Notes under the pieces: model-generated
The model's database searches: none
What the model was told of the DNA's origin: nothing
What the model saw: only the letters and a program-made list of their open reading frames with translations
From: SIG589 sp964566175
GTDB taxonomy: Bacteria > Bacillota > Clostridia > Oscillospirales > Acutalibacteraceae
Reading direction: 5' to 3'
Length of the DNA: 64,000 bases
Assembly (NCBI GenBank): GCA_964566175.1
Contig: CAZMHU010000003.1
Span: forward strand, 1 to 64,000
Program-made: the position numbers and the translations under genes
Shown here: positions 33,292 through 41,513 of the stretch, in pieces
Numbering within the stretch: position 1 is the stretch's first letter
Layout: each line of letters opens with the position of its first letter

Positions 33292-35138
33292 AGAAAAACA
33301 ACCAATCAAAGTTGAGAAAGTTACATATAACGGCACTGCTTCTGGTTGATACTACAGTTCTATTCACCGATGTTTTGATAGCATTCTTTATTGCCGCAGC
33401 CTTTGCGGATTTATCATCTGTCAGACTGCTTTCGGCTGTGATAACATCGGTTATTTTGATTGCCTTATGCGTGTTCGGTATGGCGTTTTTGAAAACCTAC
33501 CAAATTGTTTTGCGGTTTGCACGTGCGGGTGAACTTTTACGTATTGTTTGCGGAATAACCTTTGGTGTTGCCGCGGCGGCACTGATATGCTGTGCTTTCG
33601 GAATTGATTTTCCCATTGCTTTCTTTGCACTGTTCTATTTTTTGTCGGTATTCACGGTATGCACCGAACGCATAGTTTGCAGTTATATGGTAAACCGCCT
33701 GCAAATGACACGCAACAAGCAAAGATCCAAGCCAACCCTTATCATCGGCGCGGGATTTACCGGAATGCACATTTTGCAAGAACTTCTCCTCTCCGAGACC
33801 GACGACTCTCTGCCTATCGGCTTTGTCGATGACGACCCGCATATGCAGGATCGCCGCATTGAAGGTGTACCGATAATCGGCCCCACCGTGCTGATACCGG
33901 AGATTTGCAAAAAGTATGATATTAAGACCATTATTTTTGCCATTCCTTCCTGTGACGAGGACAAAAAAAAGAAAATTCTTTCGCTTTGCACAACTACCGA
34001 TTGCGAAATAAAAGTTGTGCCCTCACTGCTTAACCTTAAAGAAAACGTTCGTTTCTTGCCGCAGTCACGCACAATCAACGTGACCGACGTTTTGGGTCGT
34101 GACACGGTCGATATGGACTCTTCCGACTTTATAAAATACTCAAAAGGCAAAACCGTTATGGTAACGGGTGTCGGCTCGATAGGTTCGGAGATTTGCCGTC
34201 AGGTCGTTAAATGCGGCGTAAAACGCCTTATAATGGTGGATATTTACGAGAACAACGCATATGACATTCAGCAAGAACTTATTCGCGACGGCTACGGCGA
34301 CATCATCGCAACCGAAATAGCCTCTGTCCGCGATAACGCAAAAATGCGGCTTATATTCGAAAAGTACAAACCCGATATTCTTTTCCACGCCGCCGCACAC
34401 AAACACGTTCCGCTTATGGAGCATAACCCGGAAGAGGCGGTTAAAAACAACATTCAGGGAACTTACAACGTTGCCCACCTTGCAAGAAAATACAAAATCG
34501 AAAAAATGGTTCTCATTTCGACCGATAAGGCCGTTAATCCCACAAACGTAATGGGTGCGACCAAGCGTTTCTGCGAAATGATAATGCAGTATATGGCACA
34601 AAACTACGGCACAGATACGAGTTTTGTCACCGTCCGTTTCGGAAATGTTTTGGGCTCTAACGGTTCGGTAATACCGCTGTTTGTAAAGCAGATTGAGAAC
34701 GGCGGCCCCGTTACCGTCACACACCCCGACATTATACGTTATTTTATGACAATACCCGAGGCAGTTTCGCTGGTTCTCGAAGCCGGTGCAATGGCAAACA
34801 ACGGAGAAATTTTTGTTCTTGATATGGGCGAACCGTTTAAGATAACCACGCTTGCGGAAAATCTTATAAAACTTTACGGTTACAAGCCTTATGAAGAAAT
34901 GCCGATTGAGTTTATCGGTCTGCGTCCTGGAGAGAAATTGTTTGAAGAACTGCTGATGGACGAAGAGGGACTCAAATCCACCAAAAACAAGAGCATATTC
35001 ATCGGAAATCAAATTTCCATCGACCCCAAAATCTTCAGGCAGGAACTCAACACTTTGACAGACGCCGCAAAAACCAACAATCCGGATGAAGTTGTTGCGG
35101 CACTGAAGAGAGCGGTTCCGACCTTTAAACATGAATAA
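33288..35138 (+). CDS. CapD/FlaA1-type nucleotide-sugar dehydratase/epimerase
   Basis: A 616-aa membrane enzyme. Four membrane segments occupy about residues 10-125. A first Rossmann-like domain begins LIIGAGFTGMH, and a second, catalytic one begins VTGVGSIGSEICRQV (about 286). The active site has STDKAVNPTNVMGATKR, with TDK in place of the usual YxxxK, as in UDP-GlcNAc 4,6-dehydratases. The likely product is a UDP-4-keto-6-deoxy sugar for exopolysaccharide or glycoprotein synthesis. No aminotransferase or glycosyltransferase follows directly. Confidence 0.9.
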   Translation: MKKNNQSKLRKLHITALLLVDTTVLFTDVLIAFFIAAAFADLSSVRLLSAVITSVILIALCVFGMAFLKTYQIVLRFARAGELLRIVCGITFGVAAAALICCAFGIDFPIAFFALFYFLSVFTVCTERIVCSYMVNRLQMTRNKQRSKPTLIIGAGFTGMHILQELLLSETDDSLPIGFVDDDPHMQDRRIEGVPIIGPTVLIPEICKKYDIKTIIFAIPSCDEDKKKKILSLCTTTDCEIKVVPSLLNLKENVRFLPQSRTINVTDVLGRDTVDMDSSDFIKYSKGKTVMVTGVGSIGSEICRQVVKCGVKRLIMVDIYENNAYDIQQELIRDGYGDIIATEIASVRDNAKMRLIFEKYKPDILFHAAAHKHVPLMEHNPEEAVKNNIQGTYNVAHLARKYKIEKMVLISTDKAVNPTNVMGATKRFCEMIMQYMAQNYGTDTSFVTVRFGNVLGSNGSVIPLFVKQIENGGPVTVTHPDIIRYFMTIPEAVSLVLEAGAMANNGEIFVLDMGEPFKITTLAENLIKLYGYKPYEEMPIEFIGLRPGEKLFEELLMDEEGLKSTKNKSIFIGNQISIDPKIFRQELNTLTDAAKTNNPDEVVAALKRAVPTFKHE

Positions 35139-35157
35139 TTAGCATAGGGGGATTTTT

Positions 35158-35760
35158 ATGAACAAAATAATAACCATAGGACGTGAATTCGGAAGCGGCG
35201 GACGCGAACTCGGCAGACGCCTTGCGGAGCAACTCGGCTACGAATATTACGACAAGGAAATAATAACAGAAATTTCCAAGCACACCTCGCTCTCCGAAGA
35301 ATACGTTCAACAGATTGTCGAACGTACTCCCCACCATCTCTACCCTATCACAGTAGGTCACAGTATCGCCATTGCCGAGGACTACACCTTTAAACAGGTT
35401 CAGTCGGTATATAAGGCACAAAGCGATATATTGAAAGAACTCGCCGAAAAATCAAACTGTGTTATAGTCGGCCGTTGTGCGGACTATATCTTGCGCGATA
35501 TGAAACCTTTCCGCCTGTTTGTTCACGCAAACATCGACAGCAGAATAAGTCGTTGTATGAATCGCGCGGATGAGGGCGAAAACTTCACAGAAAAACAGAT
35601 GAAACGCAGGATTAAAAGCGTTGACCGCAACCGTGAAAAATATTACAATTTCTACACAGGTTATCAGTGGGGCGACAAGAGCAATTATGACCTCTGCGTC
35701 AACACCACAAACACCGTAATAAAGGAAATTGTTCCGGTTATTGCCAAAATTTTTGAATAA
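35158..35760 (+). CDS. Cytidylate kinase-like protein
   Basis: A 200-aa P-loop protein of the 'cytidylate kinase-like' family. The nucleotide loop is ITIGREFGSGGRELG at the N terminus, with a later CVIVGRCADYIL. An R-rich lid (RCMNRADEG, KRRIKSVDRNR) follows. It lacks the full CMP-binding region of Cmk, so the substrate is uncertain. It begins 19 nt after the CapD-type gene and ends at a terminator. Confidence 0.85.
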   Translation: MNKIITIGREFGSGGRELGRRLAEQLGYEYYDKEIITEISKHTSLSEEYVQQIVERTPHHLYPITVGHSIAIAEDYTFKQVQSVYKAQSDILKELAEKSNCVIVGRCADYILRDMKPFRLFVHANIDSRISRCMNRADEGENFTEKQMKRRIKSVDRNREKYYNFYTGYQWGDKSNYDLCVNTTNTVIKEIVPVIAKIFE

Positions 35761-35767
35761 ACACCGA

Positions 35768-35793
35768 AAAAGCACTCGAAAGAGTGCTTTTTT
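35768..35793 (+). terminator. Terminator of the exopolysaccharide operon
   Basis: AAGCACTC/GAGTGCTT stem with a GAAA loop and TTTTTT tail. Confidence 0.88.
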
Positions 35794-35795
35794 AC

Positions 35796-35824
35796 TTGTA
35801 TTAAACCGAAATATGTGGTAAACT
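35796..35824 (+). promoter_or_regulatory. Putative promoter of serS
   Basis: TTGTAT (35796-35801), 17 nt, TAAACT (35819-35824). The leader is too short for a T-box. Confidence 0.5.
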
Positions 35825-35857
35825 TTAAAAACAAGTAGGCTTTTTGGAGGATGTATA

Positions 35858-37153
35858 ATGTTAGATATCAAATTTGTCAGAGAAAATCCCGATATTGTTA
35901 AAGAAAACATAAAAAAGAAGTTTAAGGACAGCAAACTTCCCTTAGTTGACGAGGCTATTGCACTTGACGAAAAAAAGCGTGACGCCAACAGCGAGGCTAA
36001 TACCCTGCGTGCAAACCGCAACGCCGTTTCAAAACAGATTGGCGCTTTGATGGCACAGGGCAAGCGTGAAGAGGCGGAAGAGAAGAAAAAACTCGTAAGC
36101 GAACAGGCAGCACGCCTTGCGGAACTCGAAAAACTCGAAGACGAATACACCTCACAACTCAAAGAAGTTATGATGAAAATACCCAACATCGTTGACAATT
36201 CCGTTCCGGTCGGAAAGGACGACAGCGAAAACGTTGAGGTTGAGCAGTTTGGCGAAAAGACCGTTCCCGATTTTGAAATTCCCTACCACACCGATATTAT
36301 GGCAAAGTTCAACGGCATCGACAAAGAGGCCGCTGGACGTGTTGCGGGCGAAGGTTTTTACTATCTTATGGGCGATATCGCACGTATGCACTCCGCCGTT
36401 ACCGCCTATGCACGCGACTTTATGATAAGCAAAGGTTTCACCTACTGCATTCCGCCCTTTATGATTCGTTCAAACGTTGTAACAGGTGTTATGAGTTTTG
36501 AAGAAATGGACGCTATGATGTATAAGATCGAGGGCGAAGACCTTTATCTTATCGGAACATCGGAACATTCGATGATTGGAAAATTCATCGACACCATAAC
36601 CCCCGAAACCGACCTGCCGTTGACACTCACAAGTTATTCTCCCTGTTTCCGGAAGGAAAAGGGCGCTCACGGAATTGAGGAGCGCGGAATTTACCGTATA
36701 CACCAGTTTGAAAAACAGGAAATGATTGTAATCTGCAAACCGGAAGAAAGTATGGACTGGTTCAACAAAATGTGGAGTTACTCGGTTGAGTTGTTCCGTT
36801 CGCTCGATATTCCGGTACGCACACTCGAATGTTGCACCGGCGACCTCGCAGACCTGAAAGTTAAGTCCTATGACGTTGAGGCTTGGAGTCCGAAACAGCA
36901 AAAATATTTTGAGGTTTGCTCCTGCTCCAACCTCGGTGATGCACAGGCTCGTCGTTTGGGAATACGCGTTCGCGGTGAGGACGGCAAGAAATATCTTGCA
37001 CACACCCTTAACAACACCGTTGTTGCTCCGCCGAGAATGTTGATTGCTCTGCTTGAAAACAATCTTGAATTTGACGGAGAAAAATATTCCGTACGCATAC
37101 CAAAGGCATTACAACCGTATATGGGCGGAACCGAGAAAATTACCGAAAAATAA
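35858..37153 (+). CDS. serS: Seryl-tRNA synthetase
   Basis: A 431-aa class II synthetase that charges tRNA-Ser and tRNA-Sec with serine. The N-terminal long coiled-coil arm (about 30-105) is clear. The catalytic core shows GTSEHSMIG, a motif 2 region CFRKEKGAHGIEERGIYRIHQFEKQE and the motif 3 area NTVVAPPRMLIALLE. Length is standard. GGAGG precedes the ATG. It is transcribed alone; unlike hisS and thrS it has no T-box. Confidence 0.96.
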   Translation: MLDIKFVRENPDIVKENIKKKFKDSKLPLVDEAIALDEKKRDANSEANTLRANRNAVSKQIGALMAQGKREEAEEKKKLVSEQAARLAELEKLEDEYTSQLKEVMMKIPNIVDNSVPVGKDDSENVEVEQFGEKTVPDFEIPYHTDIMAKFNGIDKEAAGRVAGEGFYYLMGDIARMHSAVTAYARDFMISKGFTYCIPPFMIRSNVVTGVMSFEEMDAMMYKIEGEDLYLIGTSEHSMIGKFIDTITPETDLPLTLTSYSPCFRKEKGAHGIEERGIYRIHQFEKQEMIVICKPEESMDWFNKMWSYSVELFRSLDIPVRTLECCTGDLADLKVKSYDVEAWSPKQQKYFEVCSCSNLGDAQARRLGIRVRGEDGKKYLAHTLNNTVVAPPRMLIALLENNLEFDGEKYSVRIPKALQPYMGGTEKITEK

Positions 37154-37161
37154 ACTTTTTA

Positions 37162-37190
37162 AAGCGACTGTTACAAAACAGCCGCTTTAT
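37162..37190. terminator. Bidirectional terminator between serS and the GDPD gene
   Basis: AAGCG-ACTGTT/AACAG-CGCTT stem with flanking A and T runs on the two sides. Confidence 0.7.
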
Positions 37191-37990
37191 TATTTCGGTA
37201 TAAAATTTTCGAAAATATATGCCTTAAAACTGCCGCGTGATTTTTCGAGTTCCGTATCACTTCTCACCGTCCAACAAACCGGCACTGCACCCAAAAACAC
37301 CGCAAGGCACAACATCGGATTTTTTGATCCCCTGAAATCGTACGATATAAAATCGGGGCGAGAAATAAAGTTGTAGCAAAGCCAACCCATCAGTTTTTTG
37401 TAAAACGGTTTGTTGCCTATCGGTGTTGAGAGTTGACCCCGACAAACGCTTTTTCTGTTCTTTCTGTACCAGTAAAGCACCGGCGGAAAAAACGACTGAA
37501 CATAGTATTCCCCACGGTAGTTTGACAGTAACCGGTCTGCCGCGGCACACAACCGTTTACAGTCTTTAAAACTTTCGGTTTTAAACTCGATAAGCAGCGG
37601 CACTCTGCCGTCCACTTCGCGCAAACATTCTTCAAGGGTCGGTATTTTTTCGCCCGTTCCCAAAAGGTTGTATTTTTTCAGTTCGTCAAGCGTACACTCC
37701 TCTACCCGCTTATCAACACCGCACATACGCAAAAGATTATAATCGTGAAACACAACAACATTGTTGTCCGCCGTGATGTGAATATCGTTTTCAATCATAT
37801 ACCCACGCTTGATGGCGGCACGGAACGCGGCAAGCGAATTTTCCGGCGTATCTGCACCGTGAAGTCCCCTGTGCGCTATATATCTGCCGTTTATGCCATC
37901 TTTTCCCGAATGTCGGCGAAGGGACGGCGCTGTTAAGAAAACAGCAAGCAGTAAAACTATGATGGCTGTAAAAAGAAATATCACGTGCAT
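37190..37990 (-). CDS. Glycerophosphodiester phosphodiesterase family protein
   Basis: A 266-aa GDPD with an N-terminal membrane anchor (about 3-22). Catalytic motifs are IAHRGLHGADTPENSLAAF, ENDIHITADNNVVVFHDY and the later PLLIEFKTE. It should hydrolyse glycerophosphodiesters to glycerol 3-phosphate and an alcohol at the membrane. The start is uncertain: AGGAG lies 3 nt before ATG 37990 and 8 nt before an in-frame GTG at 37984. Confidence 0.9.
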   Translation of the reverse strand: MHVIFLFTAIIVLLLAVFLTAPSLRRHSGKDGINGRYIAHRGLHGADTPENSLAAFRAAIKRGYMIENDIHITADNNVVVFHDYNLLRMCGVDKRVEECTLDELKKYNLLGTGEKIPTLEECLREVDGRVPLLIEFKTESFKDCKRLCAAADRLLSNYRGEYYVQSFFPPVLYWYRKNRKSVCRGQLSTPIGNKPFYKKLMGWLCYNFISRPDFISYDFRGSKNPMLCLAVFLGAVPVCWTVRSDTELEKSRGSFKAYIFENFIPK

Positions 37991-38016
37991 CAACTCCTGG
38001 CGGATTTTTCTTTTTC

Positions 38017-38045
38017 AATATAACATTTTCACCCGCACTTTTCAA
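38017..38045 (-). promoter_or_regulatory. Putative promoter of the GDPD gene
   Basis: TTGAAA (38045-38040), 17 nt, TATATT (38022-38017) on the minus strand. Confidence 0.55.
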
Positions 38046-38091
38046 GTTGTTGAGTGCCGGCAATTTTATTTGTAAATTTTATTTTAAGTCC

Positions 38092-38120
38092 TTGAAAAAT
38101 ATCCCCATTATATATATAAT
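38092..38120 (+). promoter_or_regulatory. Putative promoter of the lipid kinase-mre operon
   Basis: TTGAAA (38092-38097), 17 nt, TATAAT (38115-38120). Confidence 0.65.
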
Positions 38121-38149
38121 GATTATATATATGCTTTGGAGGCGGAATT

Positions 38150-39043
38150 ATGGAAAAAATATTTTTGATTGCCAATCCGTGTTCGGGTACGTTAAAACTC
38201 AAAAACAATCTACTCGATATTGTTCGAGTCCTCTCGGACTCGGGTTATGTCGTTACGGTATATCCCACAAAATGCCGCGGTGATGCGACACGTGTTGTAC
38301 GCGCCCTCGGTGACGAATACACAACCATAATTTGTTGCGGCGGTGACGGCACTCTTAATGAGGTTATTGCCGGAATGATGCAAAACGAAAACCGCTACCG
38401 TCTCGGATATGTCCCCGCGGGAACGCTTAACGAATGGTCAAGCGGTCTTCACATTTCGCGCAATATGGTCGACGCGGCAAAAGATATCACACACGGCAAA
38501 ATCATTCCGCTGGATATAGGTCTGTTTGATAAAAAATATTTCACCTATACCGCATCTTTCGGCGCATTTACCGACGCATCGTATTCCGCACCGCAGGAGA
38601 TTAAAAACGTTCTCGGTCAGGCGGCATACATAATAGAGGGAATAAAAAGTCTCACAAACATAAAACCGTGCCATATGTCTTTTGTTCACGACGGCGACGA
38701 GTTTGAGGGCGACTTCCTTTTCGGATCGGTGTCAAATTCGCTTTCGGTCGGCGGAATAATAAAACTTGACGAGTCTATCGTAAAACTCAACGACGGTATG
38801 TTTGAAGTATTGCTTATCAAGAAACCCGAAAACCTTGTCCAACTCAACCAAATTCTTTCGTGTATACTTAAACGTGATTTCAACAACCCGAATTTGTACT
38901 TTTTCCGCACTTCACAACTCACCGTTAAAACCGACCGAGATACCCCTTGGACGCTTGACGGCGAGCAGGCATTCCCCTCGCATGATGAATTTACGATTAA
39001 AAATCTTCATTCCGCAATTTCTTTCTATGTCCCCGACAATTAA
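38150..39043 (+). CDS. Diacylglycerol kinase-family lipid kinase
   Basis: A 297-aa protein of the DagK/YegS lipid kinase family. It begins with IFLIANPCSGT and carries the nucleotide-binding CCGGDGTLNEVIAG (about 64-77). The next conserved stretch reads VPAGTLNEWSSGL where most members have GTxNDFA. It probably phosphorylates diacylglycerol or a related lipid at the membrane. GGAGG precedes the ATG. It leads into mreB after 42 nt, linking lipid supply to cell-wall synthesis (inference). Confidence 0.88.
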   Translation: MEKIFLIANPCSGTLKLKNNLLDIVRVLSDSGYVVTVYPTKCRGDATRVVRALGDEYTTIICCGGDGTLNEVIAGMMQNENRYRLGYVPAGTLNEWSSGLHISRNMVDAAKDITHGKIIPLDIGLFDKKYFTYTASFGAFTDASYSAPQEIKNVLGQAAYIIEGIKSLTNIKPCHMSFVHDGDEFEGDFLFGSVSNSLSVGGIIKLDESIVKLNDGMFEVLLIKKPENLVQLNQILSCILKRDFNNPNLYFFRTSQLTVKTDRDTPWTLDGEQAFPSHDEFTIKNLHSAISFYVPDN

Positions 39044-39085
39044 AGCCGTTTCGGGACATACTATTTTTTCAAAGGATGTGTTTTG

Positions 39086-40102
39086 ATGTTCACAAGAGAT
39101 ATGGGTATCGACCTCGGTACTGCCAATACGCTTGTTTGTATAAAAGGAAAAGATATTATAATGCGTGAGCCGTCGGTCGTTGCATACGATGTTCGCAACG
39201 ACGAGGTTCGTGCCGTCGGCAGAGAGGCGAAAGAGATGATAGGCCGCACCCCCGGTTCTATTGTCGCAGTTCGTCCGCTTAAAGACGGCGTTATTGCCGA
39301 TTTCGACGTTACCGCCGCAATGCTCAAACGTTTTATTAAACAGGCGCTGAAAGGTTCTTTCTTTTCGCGCGTGCGTGTTATAATCTGTATTCCGGCAGGC
39401 GTAACGGAGGTTGAAAGCCGTGCGGTTTACGATGCAGCAAAACAGGCGGGTGCTACCGAAGTTGACCTTATCGAAGAGCCTATGGCGGCGGCGCTCGGTG
39501 CGGGTTTGCCGGTTGACGATGCAACAGGCAGTATGGTCGTTGATATCGGCGGCGGCACAAGTGAAGTTGCAGTTATATCTTTGGGCGATATCGTAACGGC
39601 GCAGTCGGTTCGTATCGCGGGCGATGACCTTGACGAAGCAATTGTTGCCTATGTCCGCAAAAAATACAATCTGCTTATAGGTGAACGCACCGCCGAACAA
39701 CTTAAAATCGATATCGGCTCTGCCGTTCCGTACGAGGAAGAAGGCAGTGTTGAGATTAAGGGAAGAAACCTTGTTGACGGACTTCCGAAAAACGTTATCA
39801 TCTCCGCCGCCGAAGTCAGAGAGGCTATGAGCGACACCCTTGCCAGCATTATCGATGCGATAAGGGGTACGCTTGAAAAAACCCCGCCGGAACTTGCCGC
39901 CGATATTATCGATACCGGCATAACCCTCACAGGCGGCGGCGCACTGCTTCGCGGCCTTTCCGAACTTATCAGTTCCGAAACCGATATGCCCGTACGCATT
40001 GCGGACAACCCGCTTGACTGTGTTGTACTCGGCACGGCAAAACGCCTTGAGGGTGCAACATTCAACAGTTATGTATACAACCGCGGAAGAAAGTTCCGCT
40101 GA
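39086..40102 (+). CDS. mreB: Rod shape-determining protein MreB
   Basis: A 338-aa actin-family ATPase that forms membrane-bound filaments and guides lateral wall synthesis. It shows the phosphate-1 loop DMGIDLGTANTLV, VDIGGGTSEVAVISLGD for phosphate-2 and TGGGALLRGL for the adenosine motif. AAAGGA precedes ATG 39086; a TTG directly before it (39083) is ignored. It is followed by mreC and mreD. Confidence 0.97.
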   Translation: MFTRDMGIDLGTANTLVCIKGKDIIMREPSVVAYDVRNDEVRAVGREAKEMIGRTPGSIVAVRPLKDGVIADFDVTAAMLKRFIKQALKGSFFSRVRVIICIPAGVTEVESRAVYDAAKQAGATEVDLIEEPMAAALGAGLPVDDATGSMVVDIGGGTSEVAVISLGDIVTAQSVRIAGDDLDEAIVAYVRKKYNLLIGERTAEQLKIDIGSAVPYEEEGSVEIKGRNLVDGLPKNVIISAAEVREAMSDTLASIIDAIRGTLEKTPPELAADIIDTGITLTGGGALLRGLSELISSETDMPVRIADNPLDCVVLGTAKRLEGATFNSYVYNRGRKFR

Positions 40103-40137
40103 TTTAAACCGACACATTTTTAACCGCAGGTGAGATA

Positions 40138-40992
40138 ATGCGATATTTTTTCAAAAGCCGCCGTTTTAAAATTGCGGCAACCGTACTTTCAATATTGATA
40201 ATAATATCCGTCCTCGCGCGTGTTGTGGGTGGCGTTATTTCGCCGCAATCAAGTATATTCGGCTCGGTCGTAGCACCGTTTCAGTCGGCGTTTACCTCGG
40301 TTTCCGATTTTTTTGAAGATTGGAACGAAAAAATCAACGGCAACGAAAAACTTGCCCGCGAAAACGCCGAACTTCGCTCTCAAATTAACGAACTCACAAA
40401 TTCGCTTATAGACTATGCCGAAGCAAAACAGCAAAACGAATTTTTAAAACAGTATCTTGAAATCAAGGACAGTCACACCGATTATCAGTTTGAAGAAACT
40501 GTAGTAATTGCGCGCGATACCGATGACCCGTTCGGCTCTTTCACAGTAAACAAGGGCAGTCTACACGGCGTTTCGCTTTATGACCCCGTCATATCCGCAG
40601 AGGGTCTTGTCGGATATGTTTCACAGGTCGGTGCATCTTTCTCAAAGGTCACCACACTGCTCAGTCCCGATATAAGTATAGCTTCGCTCGACCGCCGCAC
40701 AGGCGATGCCGGCATAACTTGCGGCACGGTTGAAGCGTTGGAAAACAGTTGCACAAGACTTTCAAATCTTTCACGTTCGTGCAGTGTTGCCATAGGCGAT
40801 TACATAGTCACCTCGGGCGGCGGTGTTTTCCCCTCGGGAATGCTTATCGGCACGGTAACGGAAATCGGAACAGACTATAACAGTGCGATATATGCCGACA
40901 TAACACCGGCAGTCGCTTTTGACGACCTGAGAGAAATGATGATAATAACATATTTTTCGGGTCAGACGAATTTAAGCGGTGAACAGCAATGA
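40138..40992 (+). CDS. mreC: Rod shape-determining protein MreC
   Basis: A 284-aa bitopic protein with one membrane segment (about 14-33), a coiled coil (about 65-105, NEKLARENAELRSQIN) and the extracytoplasmic beta domains typical of MreC. The signature GDYIVTSGGGVFPSGMLIG is clear. It joins MreB filaments to the PBP2 wall machine. Its stop overlaps mreD (ATGA). Confidence 0.95.
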   Translation: MRYFFKSRRFKIAATVLSILIIISVLARVVGGVISPQSSIFGSVVAPFQSAFTSVSDFFEDWNEKINGNEKLARENAELRSQINELTNSLIDYAEAKQQNEFLKQYLEIKDSHTDYQFEETVVIARDTDDPFGSFTVNKGSLHGVSLYDPVISAEGLVGYVSQVGASFSKVTTLLSPDISIASLDRRTGDAGITCGTVEALENSCTRLSNLSRSCSVAIGDYIVTSGGGVFPSGMLIGTVTEIGTDYNSAIYADITPAVAFDDLREMMIITYFSGQTNLSGEQQ

Positions 40993-41501
40993 AAACGGCA
41001 AAACACACTCAAGGTTTTTATCTTCTTGCCGCACTGTTTGCATTCTTGCTTTATCTGCTTGATAGCACAGGACTTATGACACTTCAAATCGCCACGGCAC
41101 ACCCTATGCTTTTATTGCCGCTGACCGTTGCGGTTGCTATGACGTCACGCGAATGGGCAGGTTTGGTGTTCGGCGGTTTTCTCGGAATTTTGCTTGATAT
41201 AACCGCCGCCAATTCCTTTTGTTTCAATCTCGTTGCACTTGCGCTCATAGGCTGTATCTGCGGACTTTTATCCTCTTATTACGTCAATAACAATATTTAT
41301 TCCGCACTCGTTTTGTCTGTTTTCTCGAGTCTTGCTTATTTTACGGCAAAGTGGCTTTTCTTTTACGTGTTTTCGGGCAGAGATTTTGTTTTCAGATATT
41401 TTGTAAATTACAGCCTTATGTCGGCAATTTACACCTCGCTTTTTATATTACCGTTTTATTATCTTGTGCGGTTTATGTCAAAACGGCTGACCGTACACTA
41501 A
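40989..41501 (+). CDS. mreD: Rod shape-determining protein MreD
   Basis: A 170-aa membrane protein with five or six membrane segments and the LDSTGLMTLQ...PMLLLPLTVAVA and FGGFLGILLDI stretches usual for MreD. It starts within the mreC stop codon and ends 12 nt before the PBP2 gene, so its position and length fit MreD well even though the family is weakly conserved. Confidence 0.9.
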   Translation: MKTAKHTQGFYLLAALFAFLLYLLDSTGLMTLQIATAHPMLLLPLTVAVAMTSREWAGLVFGGFLGILLDITAANSFCFNLVALALIGCICGLLSSYYVNNNIYSALVLSVFSSLAYFTAKWLFFYVFSGRDFVFRYFVNYSLMSAIYTSLFILPFYYLVRFMSKRLTVH

Positions 41502-41513
41502 GGAGAGAAAAAT

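Noticed and set aside
38912..40117. A 401-aa open frame antisense to mreB
   Set aside because: It is a shadow of the strongly biased mreB codons; no start signal and no recognisable protein.
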